Assembly (NCBI GenBank): GCA_922989275.2
Contig: OV277859.1
Span: forward strand, 90,082,198 to 90,146,197
Direction: 5' to 3'
DNA length: 64,000 nt
From: Gari tellinella
Lineage: Eukaryota > Mollusca > Bivalvia > Cardiida > Psammobiidae
Shown here one piece after another: positions 21,868 through 33,124 of this stretch (position 1 is its first letter; the number at the start of each line of letters is the position of its first letter). Below the pieces are notes generated by a model. It ran no database searches and had not been told where the DNA came from. It saw nothing but the letters and a program-made list of their open reading frames with translations. Made by a program: the position numbers and the translations under genes.

Positions 21868-22090
21868 ACACCATGGACCTGTTTAAAATTACTCAATATA
21901 TCTTTAAACAGTGTCGAGCCTGATCAGAGGGCTCCTATAGGAGCCCTATAATCAGAGTCTGCATTGTTTACTAATAAAGACCAGTATTCATTAAACTACC
22001 CAGAATTCCAAGCAGACTGGTTCATGTTTTGGTTATTAAAAAGATCCGCACAGAAACTTAAATAATTCACAAGAGTTACTTAGTGTTATA
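21868..22090. repeat. B2 element
   Basis: Core B with a partly decayed right arm. Flanks shared with 19340-19572, including the leading CATGGACCTGTTTAA. Confidence 0.7.
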
Positions 22091-22157
22091 ATAGTTACAG
22101 CCATTAGATACATTTGTTATCATTGGTCCTTGAATTTTGGGGCTGGTGGAATAAATC

Positions 22158-22513
22158 AGGGCACCCGATAAGGGGAGTATTTGAACAAATTAAATGTTTC
22201 TGCTGTCAAATGTTCAATACAAAATTTGAGAAAAAGGAGCAAACTACAGTTGTAAGCGGACAATATTGCAGCAGTGAAAGTGTGAGGCATAATTGTTTAG
22301 AAACAGCTGCAAACACTGTTCATGGCCCCATATAAGGGGAGTATTTCGAAAACTAAAATCTTCATTTCTGCATTAAACCCTATGGTGTTACTACTCATTA
22401 GAATCGTCTCGAAGAGACGATTCTAATGAGTAGCAACACCATAGGATTTTGTGCTGAAATAAGTGAGAAAATGTTGGATTTGTTCAGTTTACTCTCTCTT
22501 ATCTGGAGCACTG
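22158..22513. mobile_element. D MITE (22321-22513) beside a D fragment
   Basis: A D left end (GGGCACCCGATAAGGGGAG) at 22158 lacks a partner. A full D element at 22321-22513 has direct repeats ACTGTT at 22315-22320 and 22514-22519 and a perfect palindrome around GTCTC GAAG AGAC. Confidence 0.8.
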
Positions 22514-22799
22514 ACTGTTGTAAGATGGGAGTAATTCTTCAGAGGGCTATTGAAGGGAGGGAGCACTGTACAATCAGTGATAAGCTTCCCGTTTATGGTC
22601 AAAACTGTAAATAAGATAAATGGCTTATATACTCTTACGAGGGGTAATACATGATTATTTTCCAGCTTGAAGCCTGATCAGAACCTAGTAATTTTGAATC
22701 TGATTAGATTCGAACTGACACACATTTAAAGAATAGCTTTTCCAAGAATTTTTCATATTTTACCTTTTATTGCATTGCATTTACATTTCCAGGGTTCTA

Positions 22800-22982
22800 G
22801 ATAAGGGGAGTATTTCAAAAATTAAAATCTTTATTTCTGCTTTAAACCCTATGGTGTTACTACTCATTAGAATCGTCTCAAAGAGACGATTCTAATGAGT
22901 AGTAACACCATAGGATTTGGTGCCGAAATAAGTGAGAAAATGGTGGATTTGTTCAGTTTACTCCCTCTTATCTGGAACCCTG
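22800..22982. mobile_element. D MITE, 6-bp TSD
   Basis: CAGGGTTCTAGATAAGGGG ... CTTATCTGGAACCCTG with direct repeats CATTTC at 22794-22799 and 22983-22988. Perfect core D. Confidence 0.88.
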
Positions 22983-23218
22983 CATTTCAGTTAAATAGAA
23001 ATGAACAATGTTTGTCGTTTTATTACTGTTGTTGTTGTTTTTGATACAAACTTTTTATTTTGATAAATATGTAACAAATGTTTACAGTGTAAATATTTGT
23101 TTATGTTTTTGAAATATTTTAAGTGTAAATACACAGACATTTGATAGATTAGTTTGCAATGTTAGTTAATCAATTAGTTTCATGTACAAAGCATTTGAAG
23201 GTTTCAGAAATGTCTACT

Positions 23219-23713
23219 TTAAACCATTTACCCCAACACCTTTAATTTATTCCTCCATTGAAGAAAATAGTTTCAATTTATACAGTCCAGAATATGTATC
23301 AGAAGAAATATAGTCTATATCTTAGCAGATGGTAGCTTAAAGCAGACTGCAAATAAAACAGAATGCGCCGTAAGCGCATTCAGCTTTACTTTCGTCCTGA
23401 TTTAAGTGGTAACCAATTTTTGAGAACTAGAAACTGGCTATGGGGTATTGGGTTAAGTGTCAAATTATAGAAGTAGTATAGAGATCTTGAAGACTAGGGA
23501 ATGATTTTGCAGGACAAAAGTTATGCGTTCAAGTTTTTTACTTTCATGTATAAAATGAGATTTCATAAAAATCTTTGGAGCTACCATCTGCTAGGATATA
23601 TAAAATATTTCTTATGATAGATACATGTCCATGGCTATAAATTGGAACTATTTTCTTCAGCAGAGGAATAAATTAAATGCACTAAAAGGCACTTCTATGG
23701 GGAAAGGGTTAAG
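23219..23713. repeat. A1 MITE and A1 right half
   Basis: A1 from TTAA 23219 to TTAA 23456 with core tip AATGCGCC GTA AGCGCATT. A separate reverse A1 half lies at 23577-23713, ending GGGGAAAGGGTTAA. Confidence 0.75.
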
Positions 23714-23958
23714 CAGTTATCTGTCTTCAGAGTTTACCATTCTCCATTATTGCATGGCTACTTCACAAACATATTTTACTGTATTATAATTAATTGAATG
23801 AAAAATTGTCATAGCTTTATTATTTCCATTAATTTGTATATACCTGTATGTAATTATATAAAGTGGTATTTCATATCAAAGCTGATTGTGAGACTTATTG
23901 TTCAATGTATTTTAAACCTCTCTATTACAACAACTAAATCATGTTAGTTAATTATTAT

Positions 23959-25859
23959 TTAATCCTTTCACTCTCAATGACGCTTTAAAGCGCGTTTGCA
24001 ATCAGTTTGGGTCCTGATCAGATGCCACATAATGCGGCGTCTACACCGCTGATCAGAACCTAAACTGTTTGACACTTATCGATTTCTATTAAAGACGTAT
24101 CCGGGAGTTGTTACTGCGCATCCCAAACGCGCATGTCCTTTCCGCTCGTTTCTTTATTTTCCTATCGCGGGTGTAATTATTTACGATCACAACAGCGTCT
24201 AGATCATCGGATTTCGCGAATACAATATTTACTCAATTATCGTTATCTATCGTTAAAAAAAACTTTAAAATTCCTGGGGATATGAAGAGACGCAATCAGG
24301 ATCATTTGTGACAAAAAAGTGCTCGAAATCTCTGGAAAACATTAGTTTTTTCACCAGGAACTCGCCGACTCGAGTCAGCGTTAACTGTGACAGGGAGTGA
24401 ATTTAGTGTTGACATTGCCCATTCCTGTGATAGTCTTTTTGAGATCGATAGTCGGGTCTAGACTCCGGGCGACTTTTTCCAGTCGGCCTGAGTCCGGACG
24501 ATTTGACACCCGCCGGCCATGACGGGCGTGTTTTGCCGCACTGCGGTGCTCTTGTTATGATATTTTATCTTATGAATGGTTATGTTAACTCACTGCCCAC
24601 ATTGAATAATGATTGTAGATGTGTTTATTGGTGGGTCTACTTTTTGTCCAGAGTATATTTCCTTTGTCACATCAGCTACCGATAACAAATTAGGTGTGTG
24701 AGTTCATCTTTGGATGGCGGAGTGTCGCATACCATTTTCAGGTCACCGTGACCTTGACCTTTGACCTTCATTTTACAAAAAGCTTGTTCTGAGCATATAT
24801 CCTATATCTTACCAGTTACCTATTCCAAATTCAGTGTTTGAGTATGGATACTTCCTACATTCTGAACTGAAATATTTGAACATGTATTACCTCCCTTTGA
24901 TGTATGAATATGCATGCAGCTCTATGTAGCTTTATTCATTTATTATATAGCTTTAATGGGTTTTAAGCCAAAGAAAATATGTGTGAAAATAAACATAAAG
25001 TTGTGAATAAAGAATGAATGAATTATGCACCATCAGCATCATATTTAGGGGGAGGGGGGAGGGGGCATTTCATTTTTCACTCCGACTTGAGATGATGACA
25101 ACACTGCATTTTTCAGCAGAACTTTCTAAAGTGCATAATATATGTCACAATGCAAGACATTTCTGTATAGCTGTGGGTATTATTTTATAAAGTATAACAT
25201 TTAGACTATTTAAAAAAAAATTGTTAAAAAAGTGCATATTCGCTGATAAAGGGAGGTAATAAAATTGAACATATCTCTGAAACGAGCAAGGCGAGGTACT
25301 GTTTTCTCATTGGTTCTATACTTGTTATATAATTATCTACTGTTATAGAAAAAAATAGGAAATTCTCCGCGCTAGAATTTTTTATTTTTGCAAAAAGGCT
25401 CAATTTTTTGACGATTTTCGAGTTCATTTTGCACATATTTTATGCGTAAAATCTGTATAATGCCACTCAAATCTAATTATTTTACATTCATTTGTAACAC
25501 TATTCCATATACATGTAATTAATTAGAATTGGACTTGAAGTATCGATATTTGTGTGTTTGATGGACTTTCTTCTTATGAGGCCTAATTTTGGAAAATTTG
25601 AATATAGTACTTCTAAAAAAGAGTAAATTATACAAAAAGTAGCAAAGCGACCTATGTTTTTGAAGACTGTTTTTACTTTCATTTATATCAATTTACTTAT
25701 ATGCAAAGTTTAAAAAAATTCTCTGCGCTAGAAAAAACTCCCAGATACGTCTTTAAGACATACAACCTGAAACCTTACTTTTAAACGTTATGACCCAGAC
25801 GTCAATAAAGCGGTGAAGGGGTAAAAATCTCCCCAATAACTTGATCATGAAAGGCTTAA
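23959..25859. repeat. C1 element split by a 1.66-kb TTAA insertion
   Basis: TTAATCCTTTCACTCTCAAT and core C (CAGTTTGGGTCCTGATCAG ...) to 24092. The C1 right arm (CAATAAAGCGGTGAAGGGG) resumes after 25752 and ends at TTAA 25856-25859. Confidence 0.75.
24093..25752. mobile_element. 1.66-kb TTAA-flanked TIR element
   Basis: Inverted ends AGACGTATCCGGGAGTT and, at right, AACTCCCAGATACGTCT (one mismatch); TTAA at 24089-24092 and 25753-25756. Contains a fragment rich in GGTCACCGTGACCTTGACC (about 24740), a G-rich run at 25051 and AT-rich DNA. No coding potential. An inner element may be nested within it. Confidence 0.75.
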
Positions 25860-25861
25860 GG

Positions 25862-26016
25862 GCCGGTGACTGCATAAATCAAGGTGACAGTAATACAGAA
25901 AGCTCCTTAAGGAGCTTTCTGTTTTTCTGTCACCTTGCTTTAAGCTGTTAGTTGTCTTTTCTATAATCAATTAGCCTTTGTTTCAGTGGTTGTAAAAGAG
26001 AGGCTCTACTGTACAG
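25862..26016. repeat. A3 element, left end lost
   Basis: Core of A3 type (GACAGTAATACAGAAAGCTCC / GGAGCTTTCTG) and right end GAGAGGCTCTACTGTA. Confidence 0.7.
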
Positions 26017-26157
26017 TGTTGTTAGATGATTCTATGCTGTATAGACTATCCACACTAGGAGATTTTGCTCAAGGAGTATCTGCCATACGTAATGATGTTG
26101 TTTTGTTTTAGTGTTAACTCTTTAGATGCTTAGTGATAGTGTTGAATTGTCTGTTAC

Positions 26158-26346
26158 TTAACCCTTTGATCCCTAGTCCAGCATATAGGCATCCTTTTCA
26201 AACAGTGTACATGTGAATAGTACACTTGTCCTGTGCAAACAGTGAAGACTCAGATCAGAGGGCTCCGAAAGGAGCCCTCTGATCAGGGTCTTCACTGTTT
26301 GTCATAAAGCCAAACATTGACAAAAACAATCCTTAAAAATAGTTAA
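26158..26346. mobile_element. B1 MITE (reverse)
   Basis: TTAACCCTTTGATCCCTAGT to TTAA 26343-26346. Core B with loop GGGCTCC GAAA GGAGCCC. Confidence 0.75.
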
Positions 26347-26364
26347 CTTACTCATCATTTACTT

Positions 26365-26715
26365 ACAGTAGCCTGTTTTTAGTTGGGAAGACAGGTGAAT
26401 ACTTAAAGCAGGTTGACAGTAAAGGAGAATGCTCCTTAACCCATTAACCCATAGCCTGCTTCTAGTACTGAAGGAAGGTGACCACTTAAAGCAGGTTGAT
26501 AGTAAAGCAGAATGCGCCTTAAGGTGCATTCTGCTTTACTTTCAGTCTGCTTTAAGCTACCATCTGATATTATATAGAAAATAATTCCTACGGTGCATAT
26601 TCATGACTGTATAAAATGGAACAGTTCTCTTATATGGAGGAAGAAATGAAAGGGGTAAAGGGCATATTTATGGGTTAATAGGTTAAGGGGCATTCTGTTT
26701 TTGCCAAGAATCTGA
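26365..26715. repeat. A1 with a second A1 inserted in its palindrome centre
   Basis: The outer A1 runs to GAATGCTCC at 26435 and resumes GGGGCATTCTG at 26687. Between them lies a complete A1 (TTAA 26436 to TTAA 26686). The outer copy was opened at the TTAA of its own hairpin tip. Confidence 0.85.
26436..26686. mobile_element. Inner A1 MITE (reverse)
   Basis: TTAACCCATTAACCCATA ... TATGGGTTAATAGGTTAA. Core tip GCGCC TTAA GGTGC with one G:T-type mismatch. Confidence 0.85.
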
Positions 26716-26861
26716 ACTGTTTGCAAAGGACGGGTTCCAATGGCATCTAAAGAGTTTGGCAATTTGATGTTGAGATAGGATTCAAATATTTGTTGCAATT
26801 GTGTATGATAATAATAACCTGCTACTGCTACTGCTAGAAGCATATACATGTATAGACAATT

Positions 26862-26931
26862 TTGAAAACAGTGTAGACCCAGATCAGACAGCTCCTGAAG
26901 GAGCTGTCTGCTCAGGGTCTATACTGTTTTC
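26862..26931. repeat. Core B palindrome alone
   Basis: Stem with CAGACAGCTCC TGAA GGAGCTGTCTG: both arms differ from the usual GAGGGCTCC in a way that keeps pairing. Confidence 0.75.
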
Positions 26932-26963
26932 TTTTAGAACTTGAGTCTGAACTTTTTCAGGGG

Positions 26964-27215
26964 AATGGCCTCTGTGGCCTATTGGTATAGTCGCTATGAC
27001 TTACATCACTAAGGTCCTCACCTCTTTGAGTTAGAATCCCAGTCTGGGCAATCAAATTTTTCATGTGGGGAAGTCTTCCAGCTGGCTTTCGGAAAGTCGG
27101 TGGTTCTACCATGTTGCCAATTTGTCCTCTGGGGTCTTCTTCCACCTGTAATTAGCTGGACATCGCTTTATGACTGAAATACTGTTAAAAGTGACGTAAA
27201 ATCATAACAAATTAA
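26964..27215 (+). repeat. tRNA-headed SINE S3 with V-SINE-like tail
   Basis: A-box-like GTGGCCTATTGGTATAG, B-box-like GAGTTAGAATCCC, then GGTGGTTCTACC and the tail ATGACTGAAATACTGTTAAAA. The tail resembles the conserved 3' region of V-SINEs reported from bivalves. Confidence 0.65.
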
Positions 27216-27325
27216 ATCATATCTTTCCAGGGGAATGTTTTCCTTATTAGCCATAGTAGTAGTTGAAGTGATAGGAATTCATAGTTGGTAAGAGTTTTAT
27301 GTAGGAATATTCAGCAAGACCAGAC

Positions 27326-27577
27326 TTAACCCAACACCCCATGAATACCCCTTTTTACACATTTAATTTATTCCTCCATCAAGGAAACTAATTCCATTTT
27401 ATAAAGTCATGAATATACTCCAAAAGAAACATTTTCTATATCTTAGCAGATTGTAACTTAAAGTAGACTGAAAGTAAAGCAGAATATGCCATAAGGCACA
27501 TTCTGCTTTACTTTCAACCTGGTTTAAGCGGTCGCCTACTTTCAATACCAGAAAAAGACAATAGGGTAATGGGTTAA
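27326..27577. mobile_element. A1 MITE
   Basis: TTAACCCAACACCCCATG to GGGTAATGGGTTAA. Core tip ATATGCC ATAA GGCACAT, one mismatch. Shares its right TTAA with the next element. Confidence 0.85.
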
Positions 27578-27827
27578 CTCATTGAGCCCTAGTGACACAT
27601 ATATGCATCCTTTACCAAATGAGTATCTGTTAAGACTACGATTGTCCTATGCAAACAGTGAAGTTCCTGATCAGAGGGCTCCTGCAGGAGCCCTCTGATC
27701 AAGAACTTCACACTGTTTTGCATTTTTCAATTTATTAAAAAAACAAAACCCTTAATAGTCTAAAATGGACCAGCCTTTATTGCAAACTGGAATTGTCCAT
27801 TAGAAGTTTCAGGGGATAATGAGTTAA
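27574..27827. mobile_element. B1 MITE (reverse), sharing TTAA with A1
   Basis: TTAACTCATTGAGCCC to GGATAATGAGTTAA. Core GGGCTCC TGCA GGAGCCC. Confidence 0.85.
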
Positions 27828-27889
27828 CACAAGTATTGTTTCACTTGTAAAGCGTGCAGAAATGTTTGCTAATGGGACAAAGGCCCTAG

Positions 27890-28500
27890 CTTGTTTTCAG
27901 TTTTGAAGACAGACGGTTGCTGCAAGCCAAAAAGGGCATTCTGCTTTAATTTCAACCTGCTTTAAGCTACTGTTTGCTACGTTATAGGAAATATTTCTTA
28001 TAGTGCGTATTCATGACTGCATAAAGTAAAACTATTGTCAACAGTGGTTGGAATAAATTAAAGGCATAAAAAGGCTTATCACTTGGGTAGTTGGTTATTG
28101 ATTTTATTTTCATTGGTAGATATTTCTTTTTATTAACGCATTCAATCCTAGCGATGAGTGTACTCATCATTTACTAACAGTATACTTGTATTGAGTACAC
28201 TTGTTTGGGCAAACGGTGTAGATCCTAATCTAGGGCTTCTTAAGGAGTAACATGATTGGCATTTTATTAACAAGTGTTGCCGGTGACAAAGTTGTTATGA
28301 AATAGTAAAATGCTATTGTAAAATGTCATATGAAGGAGAATAAACTAAAATTCGCATAATGTTGTTTTTCAATGTAAATCCTTAAGTTTGATTTCCCTTT
28401 TCAGTGTTTAAAAACAGATGATTCCACAAATATGGCTGAAGTTAAAGCAGAAATATTCTGTAATGAGCTTTCTGTTTTACTTTCAGCCTAAACAATCAAC
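27890..28500. repeat. Decayed A1, B1 and core A fragments
   Basis: A1 right half at 27900-28100, B1 arm and half core at 28138-28255, and a worn core A at about 28430-28490. Confidence 0.5.
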
Positions 28501-28611
28501 TGTTGGAATGCAGAAAGAACTTCATGTAGCTACCAGGACATCTTAGAAATAAGAAAAATAATTTCTATGCAGAAAAGATTAAAGACATTTCCTCAGTATT
28601 TTGATTGACTC

Positions 28612-28640
28612 CCCCCCTGCCCCCCCCCCCCCCCCCCCCA
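28612..28640. repeat. Poly-C tract
   Basis: A C-rich run broken by TG near 28618-28622, then at least eighteen C in a row. Prone to assembly error. Confidence 0.85.
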
Positions 28641-28937
28641 AATTGTTCTTCTCGATAGGCGTGAAAGGAACTGTAAAAGCATGCAGCATATGCTATACCA
28701 GTTTTGGTTTGCCTAGTGAAGCTAAGACAAACTCGAACTCAAGAGGTTTTTCAATGGTTATTTCTAAACAAAGTATCAAGTATAACAGTGGGTCTTAATA
28801 GGACACGCTTCAATGATTCACAGTAGTACATGTGTGCACAAAACACATGCTTTTTGCCTGGGAATTGCCTGGCTAGGTGTTATCAGCGAAAGTAGGTCAG
28901 GAAATGGCTTTAAGGCCTGAAATAAAGTGTTACCCTA

Positions 28938-29176
28938 TTAAACCTTTACTTGATAGTCTATTTCTAGTTTTTAAGATAGGTGACTACTTAAACAGGTTGA
29001 AAATAAAGCAGAATGTGCATAAAGGCACATTCTGTTTTACTTTCAGCCTGCTTTAAGCTACCATCTGCTAGGATATAGAAAATATTTCTTACGGTGCATA
29101 TTTATTACTGTTTTAAGTGGAACTATATTCTATAGGAGAGGAATAAATAAGAGGCGTATTAAAGGGGTAATTGGTT
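28938..29176. mobile_element. A1 MITE (reverse)
   Basis: TTAAACCTTTACTTGATAG to GGGGTAATTGGTTAA. Core tip AATGTGC ATAAAG GCACATT. Confidence 0.8.
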
Positions 29177-29184
29177 AATACACA

Positions 29185-29415
29185 TGATATGATGTGTATG
29201 TATACATGTCATTCACAAACAGTATACCCACGAAACATACACATGTCTTATGCAAATAGTGTATACCCTGATAAAAGGGCTCTTACATGAGCCCTTTGAT
29301 CAGGGTCTATACATTTTGTCATATTGCAATATATTGGAATAAATAATGCAACCGTAAATAGTCAATAATGGTCTTGACTTATTTAGAAGTTGGAACTGCC
29401 CACCTGATTATAATA
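29185..29415. repeat. B1 element, degenerate
   Basis: Core with AGGGCTCTTACATGAGCCCT. Arms match B1 (CACATGTCTTATGCAAA; GTCTTGACTTATTTAGAAG). Confidence 0.65.
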
Positions 29416-29483
29416 GGTGAAATAGTTCAGCATCAATACACCCCGATGGTAATAATATTAGCTTTTTGTTGTATATACATGTA

Positions 29484-29660
29484 TAGTAAAACCTCTCTAT
29501 TATGACCACTAAAAAGAAGGCTATTTGACTGCATAAGATACAGGTGACAGCTTAAAGTAAAGGAGCTTTCTGTTTCACTATCACCTTGCTTTAAGCAGTC
29601 ACCTGCCATAAACACCCAATAATTGACAAAATTTAGTGGTCGTAATAGCGAGGTTTACTG
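29484..29660. mobile_element. A3 MITE
   Basis: TAGTAAAACCTCTCTATTAT to CGAGGTTTACTG with flanking TA. The core left arm is partly deleted. Confidence 0.75.
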
Positions 29661-29869
29661 TACACGTAGATCTTGATGAATTTTGTAGTGCGCATCAGTC
29701 TTACTTGTGGGACATCATGCATTGATGGTTATAGATCTATATTAAAGTTCATACTATATGGTCCTATCAGTACCCTATAAACTATTTTACAACTTGATTA
29801 TCGTCTGCCTCATCCTCTTACAGTAATATTTTGTCTGTAACAATTGTCGTCTGCTTATTTTAAACGCAC

Positions 29870-30640
29870 ATGAGAAAAGCTTAGGGAGAGCTTTTCTGGT
29901 CATTGAATGTTCAGTGTGCGTCGTCCGGTGTTCGTCAACAATCGTATTGTTAACATTATATAATATAGAGGTCACAATGTTATCCAATCTTGCTCACACT
30001 TGCACAGAATGTGTATGGCCATAAGTTCTCGGGGGGCGATTTCCATTATTCTTGAAATCAGACAAATGGGGTCAATAGTTATCTGCCCATGATGAGTTAA
30101 AATGAAATGCCATATTCAAAAGTGTTAATACTCTAGAAACTAGTTTTGAATGGATTTTGATTAAACTTACACATGCTATGCATGTATGTAAGTTCTTGAA
30201 CCCTTGATGTACTCGGATAGGCTAGAAAAGATTTTGTTGTAGTAATAGTTACGCACTAGCGTCTACAAATTTGAATGGATTTTAACAAAACTTTGTAATA
30301 TTATAAAAGGCTAAAGGTTCTAGAATGAGCTCGATTATGTTTGAAATCTAACTAATTGGTCAAACGTTATATGCCATTGGTGTGTTGAAAATGCCATATT
30401 TAACAGTGTTTGCACAACAACAACTAATTTTGGAGTTCATTGTGATATTGTGCACAATGTATACCAGTGTAGGTTCTTAAAAAAGGAAAATATTTGGGTA
30501 AAATCAGACCATTGGGTCAAGAGTTATCTGCCCTTTATGTACCCGCAATACCATGTATCGTGTTCCAATAATGTTCACACTCTAGATCGTGTCTACAAAT
30601 TTGAATGGACCAAAGTGTGTGTTTTGGCATGTAAATTTAT
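29870..30640. repeat. Old tandem repeat, GTCTACAAATTTGAATGGA type
   Basis: Phrases TTTGAATGGATTTTGATTAAA, GTCTACAAATTTGAATGGAT and GGTCAATAGTTATCTGCCC recur about every 130-180 bp. No gene seen. Confidence 0.5.
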
Positions 30641-30769
30641 ATAGGAACCCGTTCGACAGTCTAGCTGTCGGTCGATCGATCCCTTTGATTTCGTATCCGA
30701 ACGGTTTCTCAGCAATTGTTGACCGGGATGCGATGAAACTTGGTACGATGCTTTATCATTAAGAGCAGG

Positions 30770-31124
30770 GGCCGTAAAAAAGTACGAAACGTCGTGCGAC
30801 AAAAACGGCCGTAAGTAAAAACTTAAAAAAACCCAATCTAATTTCTGATTTCTCAATCTTACATGGAAATGAATAATAATTGAGAATCTTTGAACCTGAC
30901 GTACGACAATATTTGACTTACGACGTTTCGTAAGACGGGCCCCAGGGGCCAGTTTCATAGAACTTCTTACGATAAAAACGGTCGTAAGTCAAAACTATAG
31001 AATCTAATTCTGTCTTGTGACATCTCTTTGGAATGGATTAGATAGAGAAATAAATAGTAATTGAGACTTTTATAATCTGACTAACGACAACATTTGTCGT
31101 ACGACGTTTCGTAAGACGGGCCCA
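30770..31124. repeat. Two G elements head to tail
   Basis: First 30770-30943 (GGGGCCGT ... GTAAGACGGGCCCC), then 30949-31124 (GGGGCCAGTTTCATAGAAC ... GTAAGACGGGCCC). Both have TACGAC/GTCGTA inner repeats. Confidence 0.7.
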
Positions 31125-31490
31125 AGATGCGCGTATAATAATCGTTTTCCTGTTGGTTTATTTTCTTACAGAGTTATACCCTTTTGTTTATACCCTTTTG
31201 TCTATTCTATCTGTTGACTTTATTTCTGGGCGGTTCCCTAGCAAATTCACATGATACTCTATCATACAGGGGAAAAACATCTAAGAAACGTTTTCCAGTA
31301 GGTTGGGGTTCTTAACAGAGTTATATCCCTTTGTTTGAAAGTCTTAGTTTGATTTGTTATGTTCCTTTATCCGACCTTATGCTGTATTAAATGTATTCCT
31401 TTATTGGCTTTTGTCAAGTTTGTATACATATAGTTTTTTCTTGTGGCGAGCACCTTTGTGGGATTATTAATCACCTTTAGTTCTAGCTTA

Positions 31491-31716
31491 CAGTGGAGAA
31501 AACGTTATTCTTTCCCAATAAACGCGTTTTCGCTTAAACTATTATTTCCATTACAAACAGTTTGGAGCCAGATCAGACGCCGGGTAACCCGGCGTCTGAT
31601 CAGGCTCCAAACTGTTTGCCACTCAGACCATCATGAACAGTCATAAGTTGTCCTTTTCTATGTTTTAGTGCAATGCGTTTGCGTTTAAATGGGAAAGAAT
31701 AACGGTTTCTCCACTG
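31491..31716. mobile_element. C2 MITE, TA target, core C
   Basis: CAGTGGAGAAAACGTTATTC ... ATAACGGTTTCTCCACTG with TA on both sides. Perfect core C with tip GCCGGG TAA CCCGGC. Confidence 0.88.
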
Positions 31717-32379
31717 TAAATTTCTTTTGAGTATAGCTAAAACCCAACCGTGAAACTATCAGGTTCAATTACAACAGGTGAGCGATATCACGGCCTTCAA
31801 TGCACACTTTTTTTATTAAATTAAAGCTGTCTAAAATTTCTTTACAAAAATAAATGTTGTGCCGAGTTACTCGATGTCTAGTCTTGATCTTATTGTTAAC
31901 AAAGCAATTCACGGTTTGTCTTTCACATTTTTAAACCATTGTTCTATTCATTTTTTTTCTGATATAGTTTCTAGTAGTAGGCATTGAGACTGCACTACTG
32001 GGCATATGACTTTCCTAGAGCGTCCGTGGTTTGCTTGTGTTAAGATCTTTCCGACCATACCAACATTCTTGCCCTTTTGGTATTGACCTTTGACCTACTC
32101 GTTGTAAATTTCATTATATGCATTTAACATTTGAACTATTAGACACAGGGCTTCCATTTTGGTATGTATCTTTCTTTTGATAGGACCGTTCTTACCATAC
32201 GAATGATTTGTACCATATGACCTTGACCTTCACGTTTGACCTTTTTCCATAAAACTTTAACCTAGAACCTTTACATTGACCTATAATTCGTGCACTATTG
32301 CACATGAGCCTTTTATATTTGGTACGTGTCGCTCTTTCTGACCATGTCAACAATTTTGTCCTTCTGACGCTGATCTTAA

Positions 32380-32915
32380 AGCGACTCGCAACCAGATGGT
32401 GCATTAAAAATAGTAATTTGTAAATATGTGTCAAACGCTTATATAAATGGTAAAGAATTAGTTTAGGATAAGAAATTCTGTTTAAAAAAATGTATTTCAA
32501 TAAAAAAAATACTGGTCTCTGGTGGGATTCGAACCCGGGGCCCGGCATTGGAGGACAGAAGGCAAAATAGGGGAAACCGCTTAGACCATTGGACCACGGA
32601 ACTATCCGTTTATCTCGGATCGATGTAACGTATTTCAATGTGTAGCGATCGAAAGTGCATACAACTTCGTGATTCGGCTCGGGTTTATGTCTGAGCCCGT
32701 GTAGAGAAGCAACAACAACAACTATACCGTCTACTAGTCGGTATAGAAAAACGATGGAAAATATATAAAAATCTAAGATTCGGTGACGATTCTTGAAACT
32801 TTTTTTGGACTGATCATATTTTTTTAATGTCAGAAGCCAAATAATGCCACAAATTTGCTTTTATTTGAGCATTTTATTTTATTTTGACAAGTACACCATC
32901 CGGTTGCGAGTCCCT
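32380..32915 (-). mobile_element. T element, copy 2 (reverse)
   Basis: Ends AGCGACTCGCAACCAGATGG and, at right, CCATCCGGTTGCGAGTCCCT; TTAA at 32376-32379 and 32916-32919. 536 bp, colinear with copy 1 over its whole length on the opposite strand. Confidence 0.88.
32503..32602 (-). tRNA. tRNA-like Pol III unit, copy 2
   Basis: Read on the minus strand: TGGTCCAATGGTCTAAGCGG, then GGTTCGAATCC and a run of eight T (32502-32509). It differs from copy 1 by only a few bases. Confidence 0.5.
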
Positions 32916-33124
32916 TTAACCTTTAATCTACCTTTATAAAAATCTTTAAATGCCTATAATATTTGAACCATTAGGCATAGGGCTTCCATAATGGGCATGT
33001 AACTTTTGTTAAGACATTTCCAACCGTACAAAGGGTTTTCTCCATGCGGCCTTTAGATTTGACAAATTTAAAGCAAAAGTCTTAATCTTAGCTATAACTC
33101 TTCCACTATCTCATATGAGCCTTT

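Larger units (their letters stand above)
20339..25020 (+). other. 3' UTR / downstream flank of the DPF-SAM gene, end not resolved
   Basis: No coding exon follows the stop. AATAAA signals occur at several points, including 24988-24993 and 25006-25011, but most lie inside repeats, so the polyadenylation site cannot be chosen by eye. Plain AT-rich DNA at 20930-21545 and 22985-23215 shows no gene. Confidence 0.3.

Noticed and set aside
24738..24770. Cluster of AGGTCA/TGACCT half-sites as a nuclear receptor element
   Set aside because: The same motif recurs in common tandem repeats (8830, 9010, 32090, 34500), so it is repeat composition without evidence of function.
30593..30958. 121-codon minus-strand open frame
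   Set aside because: It runs across a G-type palindromic element and an old tandem repeat; no family resemblance.
32192..32638. 148-codon minus-strand open frame, similar to one at 18643-18834
   Set aside because: The similarity comes from the T element and its tRNA-like unit, not from a protein.
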